Positions 16,820 to 25,384 are shown, numbered from the stretch's first letter. The stretch is DNA of 64,000 nt from JAGNLA01 sp964639885 (GCA_964639885.1 CAZXEH010000001.1:186001-250000); one strand, 5' to 3'. Program-made: numbers and translations. The notes: generated by a model not told the origin, from the sequence alone.

Positions 16820-17925
16820 CAACCCTCCCCGACAAGCTGTACAATTCTGATGATCCATTCTGTGGTTTTTTCGAGGTCGACCACAAGAATCTTTTCTTCG
16901 AGTGTGTGAGGATTTTCCATGCCGCAGCTGACAACGCAGGTGTCGAGACCTTTTGCATTGAAAACGTTAGCAACAGAGCCTCCGCCTGAGGTTTCAAGCC
17001 TTGGTGAAATCGAGACATCCTGGGCTGATTTTGTCAGCAGTTTGAGAAGCGGGTGCTCGTTTGTGAAGTTGTAGCCTTTGAAGACGCGCTCTTTTTCGAT
17101 GGTAAACTTCGCGCCTGTTTTTGAACAGGCTTTTTCGATCTCTGCAATCATCGAGGAGGTCAAGGCGTTGAGTTTTTCTTCGGATATCGACCTTGCTTCA
17201 AAATTGAAGAAGCATTCGGCTGCGACAATGTTTGTTGCCTTGCCACCAGTTATGGTTCCGATGTTTGATGTGGTGTCGGAATCGATCCTGCCAAGCTTCA
17301 TGTTGGCAATGGCAATTGATGCCGTCTGTATGGCCGAGATTCCCTTCTCGGGGAAAATGCCTGCATGAGCCGGTTTGCCTTCGATTGTGACCTTGCAGAT
17401 GTCCTGGTACGGGGCAGCCGTGATGATCCTTCCGGGTGCGCCGTCGACATCGAGGATGATGGCTTTTTTGCTTTGATATTTTGAAAGGTCGATCTGGAAA
17501 GCGCCCCTGAGACCGATTTCCTCACAGATGTCAAGTGCAAGCTCAATAGTTGGGTGTGGCTTGTCCTGATAGAAATGGAGCATCTCCAGAATGGCTGCGA
17601 GGCCTGCCTTGTCATCTGCGCCAAGGATTGTGGTTCCATCTGAAGTGATAAGGCCATCTTTGACCTGGGGTTTGATTCCCACGCCTGGAACGACTGTGTC
17701 CTGGTGCGATGAAAAGCAAATAGCTCCCGGAAGTGTTCCCGGGAGCCTTGCAACGATGTTTCCTGTGTCTGAGCCAACCTTGTTGCCGGCATCGTCTACC
17801 TCGACTTCAAGCCCTAGTGTTTTGAGCTTTGGAACGAGGTATTCAGTTACCGGCTTCTCGTGCTGTGATTCGGAAGGAATCCTGACCAGCTCGAGGAAAG
17901 TGTCAAGCAGTCTCTGTTTATTCAT
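16816..17925 (-). CDS. M20-family metallopeptidase, PepT-like
   Basis: A 369-residue zinc aminopeptidase of the tripeptidase-T type. Zinc-site motifs: SHQDTV (HxD) near 73, GADDKAG near 101 and CEEIG near 132, with EG KPAHAG supporting the M20 dimerisation domain. The final His ligand is probably in ENPHTLEE. It would release amino acids from short peptides in the cytoplasm. It follows a 2-oxoacid:ferredoxin oxidoreductase gene with an 8-base overlap, which fits a role in peptide fermentation. Confidence 0.88.
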   Translation of the reverse strand: MNKQRLLDTFLELVRIPSESQHEKPVTEYLVPKLKTLGLEVEVDDAGNKVGSDTGNIVARLPGTLPGAICFSSHQDTVVPGVGIKPQVKDGLITSDGTTILGADDKAGLAAILEMLHFYQDKPHPTIELALDICEEIGLRGAFQIDLSKYQSKKAIILDVDGAPGRIITAAPYQDICKVTIEGKPAHAGIFPEKGISAIQTASIAIANMKLGRIDSDTTSNIGTITGGKATNIVAAECFFNFEARSISEEKLNALTSSMIAEIEKACSKTGAKFTIEKERVFKGYNFTNEHPLLKLLTKSAQDVSISPRLETSGGGSVANVFNAKGLDTCVVSCGMENPHTLEEKILVVDLEKTTEWIIRIVQLVGEGW

Positions 17926-18457
17926 TAAAGCTTGTGCCTGCGTCGAGGGCTTTGCAGTTTACTTCGAAGTACTTTGCCTTTGCCTCGCCGAGTTTGTGCT
18001 TGATGGCTGCCTTTGCGGATTCTGGCTTGACGGCGTTCGAATTCTTGATGAAAACGCCAAGCATGACTATGTTTGCAGCTCTTGACATTCCGACTTTCTC
18101 TGCGATCTCGTTTGCCGGGACGTAGTGGACGGTGATGTCTGTCCTGTTAGATTTTGTATTGATCAGCGATGCGTTTACATAAAGGTGTCCGCCTGGAGCA
18201 ACCTTCGGCTCAAAGCTTGTGAATGACGGAGCGTTCATAACCACAACGTTTTTTGGGTTTGGAACGACCGGTGAGGCGATTTCTTCATCTGAGGCGATGA
18301 CTGTGCAGTTTGCTGTTCCACCCCTCATAGCCGGGCCATAGGATGGGAGATATACTGCATTTCTGCCTTCAAGAACGGCTGAGTCGGCAAAGAGCATTCC
18401 GAGCATCATGACGCCCTGACCACCAAAACCAGCGACAAGCAAATCGTGTTGTGCCAT
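17918..18457 (-). CDS. 2-oxoacid:ferredoxin oxidoreductase, gamma subunit
   Basis: A 179-residue protein with the family signature GFGGQGVMMLG at 11-21 and SYGPAMRGG near 40, typical of KorC/VorC-type gamma domains. It completes a three-subunit enzyme with the two genes upstream, sharing or nearly sharing start and stop codons with each. A delta (ferredoxin-like) subunit gene is not present next to it, as in KorABC-type sets. Confidence 0.9.
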   Translation of the reverse strand: MAQHDLLVAGFGGQGVMMLGMLFADSAVLEGRNAVYLPSYGPAMRGGTANCTVIASDEEIASPVVPNPKNVVVMNAPSFTSFEPKVAPGGHLYVNASLINTKSNRTDITVHYVPANEIAEKVGMSRAANIVMLGVFIKNSNAVKPESAKAAIKHKLGEAKAKYFEVNCKALDAGTSFNE

Positions 18458-19203
18458 CAGAGTCCCTCCGCAACCTTGAATTCACCGAGTGGATAATACT
18501 TCATTGTCTCTTCCTTGACCCTCTTGAGCGCATCCACCGGAGTGTAGCCCCAGTTCGTCGGGCAGGTGGAGAGGATTTCGACCACTGAGTAGCCAAGTCC
18601 CTTGAGCTGTGCGTTGAAGGCTTTCTTGATGGCTGCCTTGGTCTTGTTGATGCCTGGCACTGAGACAACTTCGGTTCTTGCGATGTATGCTGGACCATTG
18701 AGCTGGGCGAGCATTTCCGAGACCCTGAGGGGGAAACCGTTCCATTCGGCTTTTCTGCCGTACGGCGAGGTTTCTGTCTTCCAACCCATAAGGGTTGTTG
18801 GAGCCATCTGGCCTCCGGTCATGCCATAGATGCCATTGTTGACGAAGATTGTTGTGATGTTCTCGCCTCTGCCTGCCGCATGAACCATTTCTGCAGCGCC
18901 AATTGAGGCGTAGTCGCCGTCGCCCTGGTAGGTGAGGACGAACTTGTCTGGAAGGGCTCTCTTCACACCTGTTGCAACAGCCGGTGCCCTGCCGTGTGGC
19001 GATGAAATCGTGTCAAATTCCCAGTAGTTGACTGAAAGCGTTGAGCAGCCAACTGGAATGACGATGATCGATTTCTGCTGGAGATCCATTTCCTCAATCA
19101 CTTCAGCCACAAGTCTGTGGATGACGCCGTGGGTGCAACCCGGGCAGTAGGAAACTGGATTCTTGGTCAGTGGAAGCGGGTGGTGAGTCAGTTGTTCCAT
19201 CAC
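18457..19203 (-). CDS. 2-oxoacid:ferredoxin oxidoreductase, beta (TPP-binding) subunit
   Basis: A 248-residue subunit that binds thiamine diphosphate. CPGCTHG near residue 20 gives cluster or TPP-domain cysteines, and the TPP motif GDGDYASIG ... FVNNGIYGMTGG is clear. It oxidatively decarboxylates a 2-oxoacid to the acyl-CoA with reduced ferredoxin. The pattern of YCPGCTHGVIHRL and of the paired alpha subunit favours the branched-chain (VOR) or 2-oxoglutarate (KOR) enzymes over pyruvate. Confidence 0.9.
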   Translation of the reverse strand: MMEQLTHHPLPLTKNPVSYCPGCTHGVIHRLVAEVIEEMDLQQKSIIVIPVGCSTLSVNYWEFDTISSPHGRAPAVATGVKRALPDKFVLTYQGDGDYASIGAAEMVHAAGRGENITTIFVNNGIYGMTGGQMAPTTLMGWKTETSPYGRKAEWNGFPLRVSEMLAQLNGPAYIARTEVVSVPGINKTKAAIKKAFNAQLKGLGYSVVEILSTCPTNWGYTPVDALKRVKEETMKYYPLGEFKVAEGL

Positions 19204-20273
19204 TTTGCCTCCTTAAGGATTTTCTTGAATTCTTCTGCAATTTCACCTGGTGATGGCACCATTCCGCCCTGTCTTCCGTAGAAGTGGATCGGCTTTTTGA
19301 ACTGTGTGGCGAGTTTGACATCTTCGATCATCTGACCAAAGCTGAGCTCGACGTCCATGAAGAACTTTGTCGATGGCTTTCCGGCCAGATCGAGAAGCTG
19401 CTGGTTCGGGAACGGGTACAGGGAGATCGGTCTGAAGAGGCCGACTTTGATTCCTTCGCCCCTGAGCTGCTTTATGACTGTCTTGATGATTCTTGCGACT
19501 GTTCCGTATGCAACGAAGATGTACTCGGCGTCGTCTGTGTTGACGGCTTCGAACCTGACTTCGTCACGCTCGATGACCGGATACTTTGACCACAGTGCCC
19601 TGTTCATCTTCTCAAGACCTTCCGGAAGGAGGTCGAACGAGTTGACGACGTTCTTGCCGCGTTTTCCCTGCATTCCGTCAGTTGCCCAGCTCTTGTGCGG
19701 GAGCGAAGCAGGATCCTTCATTTCAGGGAATTCGATGGCTTCCATCATCTGGCCAAGGAGACCGTCTGAGAGCATCATGACTGGATTTCTGTACTTGTCG
19801 GCCAGATCGAACGCCAGTGGCATGAGGTTGACGCTTTCCTGGATGGTTGACGGTGCAAGGACGATGAGGTGATAGTCACCGTGTCCGCCGCCTTTTACAG
19901 CCTGGAAGTAGTCGCACTGTGCCGGAGCGATGTCGCCAAGTCCAGGGCCACCGCGAACGACGTTGACCACGACCACGGGGATTTCTGCGCCGGCGATGTA
20001 GGAAAGACCTTCCTGCATCAGCGAGATGCCTGGCGAGCTTGAGGTTGTGATTACCCTTTTTCCAGTTGCTGCGCAGCCGTAGAGCATGTTGATGGCTGCC
20101 ACTTCGGACTCAGCCTGAAGGAAGACTCCGTTTACTTCCGGCATCCTTCTGCTCATGTACTGTGGTGATTCGTTCTGCGGTGTGATCGGATAGCCGAAAA
20201 AGTGTCTGCATCCAGCCCTGATTGCGGCTTCACCGATTGCCTCCGCGCCTTTCATTAAAATCTTTTCGCCCAT
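19200..20273 (-). CDS. vorB: 2-oxoacid:ferredoxin oxidoreductase, alpha subunit (VorB-like)
   Basis: A 357-residue subunit. GEAAIRAGCRHFFGYPITPQ near the N-terminus and SSSPGISLMQEGLSYIAGAE are typical of VorB/KorA alpha subunits. The likely substrate is 2-oxoisovalerate or a related branched-chain 2-oxoacid, made from amino acids; 2-oxoglutarate is the alternative. It overlaps the beta subunit by 4 bases. The gene upstream encodes a haem-domain-like lipoprotein, an unusual neighbour. Confidence 0.88.
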   Translation of the reverse strand: MGEKILMKGAEAIGEAAIRAGCRHFFGYPITPQNESPQYMSRRMPEVNGVFLQAESEVAAINMLYGCAATGKRVITTSSSPGISLMQEGLSYIAGAEIPVVVVNVVRGGPGLGDIAPAQCDYFQAVKGGGHGDYHLIVLAPSTIQESVNLMPLAFDLADKYRNPVMMLSDGLLGQMMEAIEFPEMKDPASLPHKSWATDGMQGKRGKNVVNSFDLLPEGLEKMNRALWSKYPVIERDEVRFEAVNTDDAEYIFVAYGTVARIIKTVIKQLRGEGIKVGLFRPISLYPFPNQQLLDLAGKPSTKFFMDVELSFGQMIEDVKLATQFKKPIHFYGRQGGMVPSPGEIAEEFKKILKEAK

Positions 20274-20282
20274 TTATTTATC

Positions 20283-21305
20283 CTACTTTCCTACGAATTG
20301 TAGAGTTAATGCATCGGCTGTATAAACGTGACCGGCAGCGTTCTGGTTGTCAAAGAGTGAGACGCCGAACATGTAATTGGCATCTTCCGCCTGGTCGTGT
20401 GAGAACTGAACCTGGAGTGGGTTTGAGGTTCTGAGTGATCTCTTCATCTCAAGTGTCCATTCCTTTTTTTCTTCGTTGTATGTTGCCTTTGCTTCAACGG
20501 CGCCCTGACCGGCGAGCTTGATGTAGTACGGTGCCTTTGCATCCGGGCCAAGTGTTTTTGGATCGGCCGGTGCCGGTGTCATGAATTCCATTTCGCCGAT
20601 TGTGTGATTGTCATAGAGGAGTCCCTGCTGAAGCACATAGAGGGGTGAACGTGTGTCTCTCTTGTTCTGGATGAGTGCGCCTGGCATGTAGTGGTAACCG
20701 GCTTTGACTTCCATTGTTGCTGTATCGAGTTTTGGGTTCGGGTAGCTAACGACGTAGTTGTTTGCAATTGCAAGCTGTGCTGATTCAGCGGCCATCCATG
20801 TCCAGGTGTCGAGTGCTTCGCCCGGCTTGTTTGTGTACATTGCCTTGCTGTCGTGGCAGATCACGGCACAACCCTGCTTGTCAAATTCTGCAATCTTGCC
20901 CGAAACAAAGCCGATGGAGAACATGTCCTGCTTTGTAAGTGTGATTGCTGATCCCCATTTTTCGCCCTTCATTTCCCATGGTTTGCCTGACATATCCATT
21001 GACTCGTCGGCCCATGTGAACTGGAGGTAAACGTTTTCGGCATCGTAACAAGCCTTTGCCATTGCTGTGTTTGTTTCACCGACTTTGATCTCGACCGGTG
21101 CTGCGTTTGCCCATGCCTCTTCGGCTGGATCGATCGCACCGTCGATGAGCGGTGCAATTTCTGAGTATTCTGCTGAAAGAATGGTTGCTGTAGGAGCTTC
21201 GTACATGGAAGGGGTAACTGACTTTTCAACAACGGCAGAGCCGCCACCGCAGCCTGCAAGCACCAATAATGACATGACAACAGCGATGAAAACTGATTTC
21301 TTCAT
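20283..21305 (-). CDS. Ethylbenzene-dehydrogenase-like haem-domain lipoprotein
   Basis: About 340 residues. The start at ATG 21305 was chosen over ATG 21311 because GAAGGAG lies 7 bases before it. The signal peptide ends in LVLAGC (C19), giving a lipid-anchored extracytoplasmic protein. The fold pattern (ALIDGAIDPAEEAW-like start, VYLQFTWAD, W/Y-rich strands) matches the EB_dh family, which binds b-type haem in ethylbenzene and dimethylsulfide dehydrogenase gamma subunits. A CAVICH stretch (CxxxCH, C146/C150/H151) could attach haem covalently or be structural. It heads an operon with a cytoplasmic 2-oxoacid oxidoreductase; how the two cooperate is not known. Confidence 0.78.
   Translation of the reverse strand: MKKSVFIAVVMSLLVLAGCGGGSAVVEKSVTPSMYEAPTATILSAEYSEIAPLIDGAIDPAEEAWANAAPVEIKVGETNTAMAKACYDAENVYLQFTWADESMDMSGKPWEMKGEKWGSAITLTKQDMFSIGFVSGKIAEFDKQGCAVICHDSKAMYTNKPGEALDTWTWMAAESAQLAIANNYVVSYPNPKLDTATMEVKAGYHYMPGALIQNKRDTRSPLYVLQQGLLYDNHTIGEMEFMTPAPADPKTLGPDAKAPYYIKLAGQGAVEAKATYNEEKKEWTLEMKRSLRTSNPLQVQFSHDQAEDANYMFGVSLFDNQNAAGHVYTADALTLQFVGK
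20960..21030 (+). other. No separate feature; antisense frames here rejected
   Basis: Open frames antisense to the haem-domain lipoprotein around here lack ribosome sites and family likeness, and are treated as shadows. Confidence 0.3.
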
Positions 21306-21319
21306 TCCCATACTCCTTC

Positions 21320-21348
21320 TTTATAGTAATGATTACTAACTATATCAA
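21320..21348 (-). promoter_or_regulatory. Candidate promoter for the haem lipoprotein/2-oxoacid oxidoreductase operon
   Basis: On the minus strand TTGATA (348-343), 17 bp, TATAAA (325-320). It is so close to the GAAGGAG ribosome site (about 21313-21319) that a start 7 bases downstream would cut the site off, so either the transcript starts slightly earlier or this box is fortuitous. Confidence 0.35.
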
Positions 21349-21472
21349 GATGTGTTGTTTCACTATTTTTTCGGCACACGGTCAAATCCTAACATCACGA
21401 AAATAAAGAGTCAAGAAATCGTAAATCTTGACTGGATTAAGACTCCATGTAATCTTGATGCGGAGGTTTGCT

Positions 21473-22780
21473 ATGAAACCGATGTTTTGTGTGCTTGCAG
21501 TCGTGATGCTTTTCAGTTTTGCAGGATGTGGCCAGAAGGAATCGAAGCCTGTTGTTGCGCTCTGGCAGGGCGCTGGATTGGATTCCTGGCATACAGGATC
21601 AAGCAAAGAGCCGTTACTTGCACCGTTTGGAAAGGAATGGAATGCTGAACTGGCTGGCCTTGGTTTTGGAGCAACAGTCGTTGTCGACGTTCCTGACATC
21701 GATCTCAAGAGCAAAAAGCTAGTCAACAGACTTGTAATCACCTCAACAAATGATGGCGCTGTTTATGCTTTTGACTGGGATACTGGAGAAAACATCTGGA
21801 AGCAGAAATTCGGTGGAGCAATGGGTGATCCGCTGTTTGTTGACAGCAAGATTGTCGTTACCTGTTCGGATGGCTCGATAAACACTATTTCGGCGTGGGA
21901 TGGCTCACCTGTCTGGTCTGCAAGGTTCAGGGCTACAACGGCAATTGTTGACCCAATCTGGAATGGAAGACCGGAAAATGCAGCTCTTGTCACAGATGGG
22001 AAGATTGTTTACTCGGTTCACTCATCAAAAACCGCCAATGCATATAACGTCGTTGATGGCACCGAGCTGTGGAGATTTGATTTCGAGGATGCAGTCATGG
22101 CTTCTCCGGTCCTTGTTGATGGAAAGCTCATTGTTGCAGACTATTCCATGAAACTGACAGCCCTCAAAACCGAAAACGGCAAGCGTGCCTGGGAATCGGC
22201 TCTGGATGACAGGGTGACCACAAGCCTTGTCTCAGATGGGAAAAATGTTTATGTGCCAGGTTCATTTGGCAAAGTTGGTGCATACTCGGCAGCAGACGGC
22301 AAAAAGGTCTGGACGCTTGATATTGGTGGAACAATTGCTGTTGCACCGTGCATTGCCGGCCAGTTCCTGGCAATCGCCGACACGACCAAGAACGACATTT
22401 TGTTTGTTACTACAGACACCGGAATGGTTAAGAACAAGATTGAGCTGAAGAATTTAGTGCCAAAATCAGCGCTTGTTTCATGCCAGAACTATGTATGCTT
22501 CGGAACTGTCGATGGAAAAGTAATCGCTGTAGACCTTGAAAAGTATTCGTTTACGACTGGTTTTGAGTTTGATTCGGCAAAAATTGCAAACGCAAACAGA
22601 ATTTATGGAAGCCCGGCCGTTCTTGAGGGAAGACTCCTAATTTCTGACGGAATCTCAACATATTATCTGCTTGCACCAAAAGCAATCCTCGACAGCTACC
22701 AGCAGCAACAGCAGCAATCAACACCGGTTCAGAAACCACCGACAGATAACAAGGGAACAGAAAAACCGAAAAATCCGTGA
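21473..22780 (+). CDS. PQQ-type beta-propeller lipoprotein
   Basis: About 435 residues from ATG 21473, which has GGAGG 6-7 bases upstream; a longer frame from 21428 has no such site. The signal peptide ends in LFSFAGC, a lipobox. The body contains repeated blades such as GENIWKQK, GSPVWSAR, GTELWRFD, GKRAWESA and GKKVWTLD. The C-terminus is Gln/Pro/Lys-rich (a run of QQQQQ), probably a flexible tail. Function is not known; a role in envelope scaffolding or ligand binding is a guess. Confidence 0.82.
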   Translation: MKPMFCVLAVVMLFSFAGCGQKESKPVVALWQGAGLDSWHTGSSKEPLLAPFGKEWNAELAGLGFGATVVVDVPDIDLKSKKLVNRLVITSTNDGAVYAFDWDTGENIWKQKFGGAMGDPLFVDSKIVVTCSDGSINTISAWDGSPVWSARFRATTAIVDPIWNGRPENAALVTDGKIVYSVHSSKTANAYNVVDGTELWRFDFEDAVMASPVLVDGKLIVADYSMKLTALKTENGKRAWESALDDRVTTSLVSDGKNVYVPGSFGKVGAYSAADGKKVWTLDIGGTIAVAPCIAGQFLAIADTTKNDILFVTTDTGMVKNKIELKNLVPKSALVSCQNYVCFGTVDGKVIAVDLEKYSFTTGFEFDSAKIANANRIYGSPAVLEGRLLISDGISTYYLLAPKAILDSYQQQQQQSTPVQKPPTDNKGTEKPKNP

Positions 22781-22802
22781 AGTTCAAGATAATTCAACAA
22801 AG

Positions 22803-22828
22803 GCCGGGGCTTGTTCCCGGCTTTTTTA
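22803..22828. terminator. Bidirectional terminator between convergent genes
   Basis: Inverted repeat GCCGGG (803-808) / CCCGGC (816-821) followed by a T-run. It serves the propeller gene on the plus strand, and overlaps the end of trkA on the minus strand. Confidence 0.7.
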
Positions 22829-23491
22829 TTTCTGGTACCTGGCTTTTTTGGAGACCTCATCGAGTTTCTGTCTTGGGCCGATTGCGATGACGAGATCAGA
22901 CTCAGTGAGTGGCATATTCGGATCAGGAGGCATTATAACCTGAAGGTCCTTTCTGAGTGCCACAACCATGATCCCTTTTTCTTCCCTGAGACAGAGTTCG
23001 GAAATCTTCTTGCCAACCCATTCGTTGGGCGTTGGGAACTCGGTGATGGCGTACTGGTCTGAAATTTCGATGAAATCAAGGAAGTTTGTGCCTGTGATCC
23101 TGTTGACAAGTCTTATGGCCATGTCCTCTTCAGGTGAAAAGATGTCGTCGGCACCAATTTTTTGAAGTATCTTTGCATGGGCGTGAGATTCAGCCCTTGA
23201 GATGACGTATGGCACTCCAAGCTCCTTGAGCATGGCGGTCAGAAGGATGTTGTTTTCGATGTTCTTGCCGAACGCAACCACTGCAACTTCACAATCGAGC
23301 ACCCCTGTAGTCTTGAGCCCCTCCTCGTCGAAATGCCTCATGACGATGACCTTGTCAATTGAATTTCTTACACGCTCGATCTTATCGCGCTCCATGTCAA
23401 TGGCAAGGACGCTGTACCCTTTTTCTGCAAGCTCGACGGCAAGGGTCATTCCAAGCCTGCCAAGCCCGAACACTGCAATCTGAAGTGGCAT
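22826..23491 (-). CDS. TrkA/KtrA-type potassium channel regulator
   Basis: A 221-residue cytoplasmic protein with an N-terminal Rossmann (RCK-N) domain, FGLGRLGMTLA at 8-18, a D-rich nucleotide-binding strand AIDMERD near 31, and a C-terminal TrkA-C domain from about 140. It gates a TrkH/KtrB-type potassium transporter in response to nucleotides; no transporter gene is in this window. GGAGGTG precedes the ATG. It is divergent from the SCIFF peptide gene. Confidence 0.88.
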   Translation of the reverse strand: MPLQIAVFGLGRLGMTLAVELAEKGYSVLAIDMERDKIERVRNSIDKVIVMRHFDEEGLKTTGVLDCEVAVVAFGKNIENNILLTAMLKELGVPYVISRAESHAHAKILQKIGADDIFSPEEDMAIRLVNRITGTNFLDFIEISDQYAITEFPTPNEWVGKKISELCLREEKGIMVVALRKDLQVIMPPDPNMPLTESDLVIAIGPRQKLDEVSKKARYQK

Positions 23492-23528
23492 CGGTTCAAC
23501 ACCTCCACAACAACTATAACTGGTTTCC

Positions 23529-23556
23529 TTGACTGCCAGTTATTGATTGGTAAAAT
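23529..23556 (+). promoter_or_regulatory. Promoter of the SCIFF-type peptide operon
   Basis: TTGACT (529-534), 16 bp, TAAAAT (551-556); transcription would begin near 23563, just before the GGAGG ribosome site at 23565-23569. Confidence 0.6.
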
Positions 23557-23575
23557 TCCGCTTCGGAGGTTTGAA

Positions 23576-23737
23576 ATGACGATCAGGATCATAGTCAGAA
23601 AACCGGCAGTTTGCTCTATCGATGACGAAAAATGCAGAGAGTGCCAGACACCATGCAAGTCAGCGGCAAAGACTGCAAACACAACCGGCAACCAGGTCTG
23701 CGAACTCAAAGGCGAGAACTCACCCTGGATACTGTAA
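23576..23737 (+). CDS. SCIFF-like ribosomal peptide precursor, variant with only part of the Cys set
   Basis: A 53-residue peptide with GGAGG 6 bases before the ATG. The core CRECQTPCKSAAKTANTTGN, followed by QVCE, aligns with the SCIFF consensus (CxxCQxxCxSACKTSCTxxNQxCE). Cysteines are C13, C20, C23, C27 and C42. The fourth and fifth consensus cysteines are A31 and N35. In the studied SCIFF peptide CteA, the fourth cysteine (Cys32) is linked to Thr37; the aligned threonine is present here (T36) but the cysteine is not. The maturase gene follows directly. It is smaller than normal gene-calling limits and easily missed. The family match is strong; the product is unknown. Confidence 0.82.
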   Translation: MTIRIIVRKPAVCSIDDEKCRECQTPCKSAAKTANTTGNQVCELKGENSPWIL

Positions 23738-25056
23738 GCAAAATCCACGTTTTCAAAGTAAACGGAGAGACCCTGTCATTCGATGTTGCGACAGGGTCTC
23801 TTCTTTTTCTGGATGAAGAATCAGCCGATTCGCTCGATAAATTTCGTTCGGATCGTGGACTAACACTTCCCACCGAGATTGCCGACCTTGTAAAGGACGG
23901 GGTGCTTTTCGGGAACGCTAAAATTCCCCCACCACAAAAGCTTTCACCAAAATCGCTGTGCCTAATTGTTTCCCATGCCTGCAACCTGAACTGCTCCTAT
24001 TGCTCGCTCGGTTCCGTGACCGGCCAAGGCAAAGTGATGTCCATTAAGACAGCCAGAAAAACGTTGGATTGGCTGATACCGAACGCACCTGGCAAGAAAA
24101 TAGACATCGATTTTTTTGGCGGTGAACCTTTGCTAGCTTGGGAAACAGTGAAGGACGCAGTGCTTTATGGCAACGAACTTGCCAAAACCCACGACAAGAA
24201 CTTGAGATGGTCGATGTCAACCAACGCCGTGGGGTTGACTGACGATATACTTGATTTTTGTGACAAATACTACATTTCTTTGGTTCTTAGTCTTGATGGA
24301 ACACGGGAAATCAATGACGCCTACAGGAAAACTCCTGCCAATGAAGGCTCTTTTGATGCCGTTCTCAGCAATATTTTAAAAGTGGTCAAGCGAAGAGAGC
24401 GTGGATATTACGTCCGTGGAACCTATACCGGCAAAACCATTCATTTTGCCGATCAGGTCATAGCCCTTCACAAGCTTGGCATCGGTTCGCTGGCTTTTGA
24501 GCCTGTCGTGACAACCGATCCTGAACTGGCCATCACTGAAAAACATTTGCCAGTCCTTAGGCAGGAATATGAAAAGCTTGCGAAATATTATGTTGAACAA
24601 AAGATTTCAGGCAATCCGTTCAGATTCTACCATTTCGAAATGAACCTCGAGCAAGGGCCGTGTGTGAGAAAAAGTGCTGGAGGATGCGGAGCCGGTTGTG
24701 AGTATCTTGCTGTCGATCCTGACGGGCAGTTTTTTGTGTGCCACCAACTTGATGGGAACAGCGATTTCTGGATGGGTAACCTCAAAACACCACCAGTTCA
24801 AAGTGATTTCGACAGGTGGACAAACAACAACCACCTTTTGACCAAACTAGAATGTCTTGACTGCTGGGCGATGTTCCTCTGTTCCGGCGGGTGTCTTGCA
24901 GCAAACCAAACAATAAAGGGCGACTTCAAGTCGCTGCATACGATTGGATGCGAGATCCAAAAGATGAGGCTTGAGGCCGCCCTCTGGGTTTATGCCTATT
25001 TGAGGATTTCAGAAGCCAATCCTTCAAGCTCGCTCAATGATTTTTCGAGTTCGTAG
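23632..25056 (+). CDS. SCIFF-type radical SAM/SPASM maturase
   Basis: The radical SAM motif CNLNCSYC (CxxxCxxC) is followed by FFGGEPLL, and a SPASM/twitch region CGAGCEYLAVDPDG, CHQLDG, CLDCWAMFLCSGGC and GCEIQK, the auxiliary-cluster layout of CteB. Homology starts at IHVFKVNGETLSFD (about 23743), matching the peptide-binding N-terminus of these enzymes. The only standard in-frame start codons (23632, 23653) lie inside the precursor gene in another frame, with weak ribosome sites; a rare start such as CTG 23725, coupled to the precursor stop at 23735, is also possible. It should install thioether crosslinks in the peptide at 23576. The last 61 bases overlap a convergent gene. Confidence 0.88.
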   Translation: MQRVPDTMQVSGKDCKHNRQPGLRTQRRELTLDTVSKIHVFKVNGETLSFDVATGSLLFLDEESADSLDKFRSDRGLTLPTEIADLVKDGVLFGNAKIPPPQKLSPKSLCLIVSHACNLNCSYCSLGSVTGQGKVMSIKTARKTLDWLIPNAPGKKIDIDFFGGEPLLAWETVKDAVLYGNELAKTHDKNLRWSMSTNAVGLTDDILDFCDKYYISLVLSLDGTREINDAYRKTPANEGSFDAVLSNILKVVKRRERGYYVRGTYTGKTIHFADQVIALHKLGIGSLAFEPVVTTDPELAITEKHLPVLRQEYEKLAKYYVEQKISGNPFRFYHFEMNLEQGPCVRKSAGGCGAGCEYLAVDPDGQFFVCHQLDGNSDFWMGNLKTPPVQSDFDRWTNNNHLLTKLECLDCWAMFLCSGGCLAANQTIKGDFKSLHTIGCEIQKMRLEAALWVYAYLRISEANPSSSLNDFSSS

Positions 25057-25382
25057 GTTGTTGCTCCTGTAACTTTTGCTGTTGGACTCCAAAGCTGGTT
25101 GCGCCTTGCAACCCAGTTTTTCTCGAAGTAATTGATAAGCGATTTCGCTCTGCCAATCTTTTCAAGGTCAGCGTTGGGATACTTGTCTGCCATAGCGCCG
25201 TTCATCTGCTTGATGATGTCCAGATCGCCTTCGATTGCCAGATAGCGCCTGTCAAGCTCGGTGAGTTTTCCGGCTCTGTCGCGTGCTGCTGCCTCGATGG
25301 TTTTCCTGTTTGCAAAAACAACGGCTACACCGACACCGATTCCGATGACAACCGCAACGAGAAGCAAAATGATGATTGTCAC
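24996..25382 (-). CDS. Small membrane-anchored protein behind PspA
   Basis: A 128-residue protein with one N-terminal membrane helix (3-24) and a helical, charged cytoplasmic part with Leu/Glu heptads. No family recognised. It lies 2 bp after pspA on the same strand and may anchor or modulate PspA. Its 3' end overlaps the end of the radical SAM gene on the other strand by 61 bases. Confidence 0.7.
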   Translation of the reverse strand: MTIIILLLVAVVIGIGVGVAVVFANRKTIEAAARDRAGKLTELDRRYLAIEGDLDIIKQMNGAMADKYPNADLEKIGRAKSLINYFEKNWVARRNQLWSPTAKVTGATTYELEKSLSELEGLASEILK

Positions 25383-25384
25383 GA

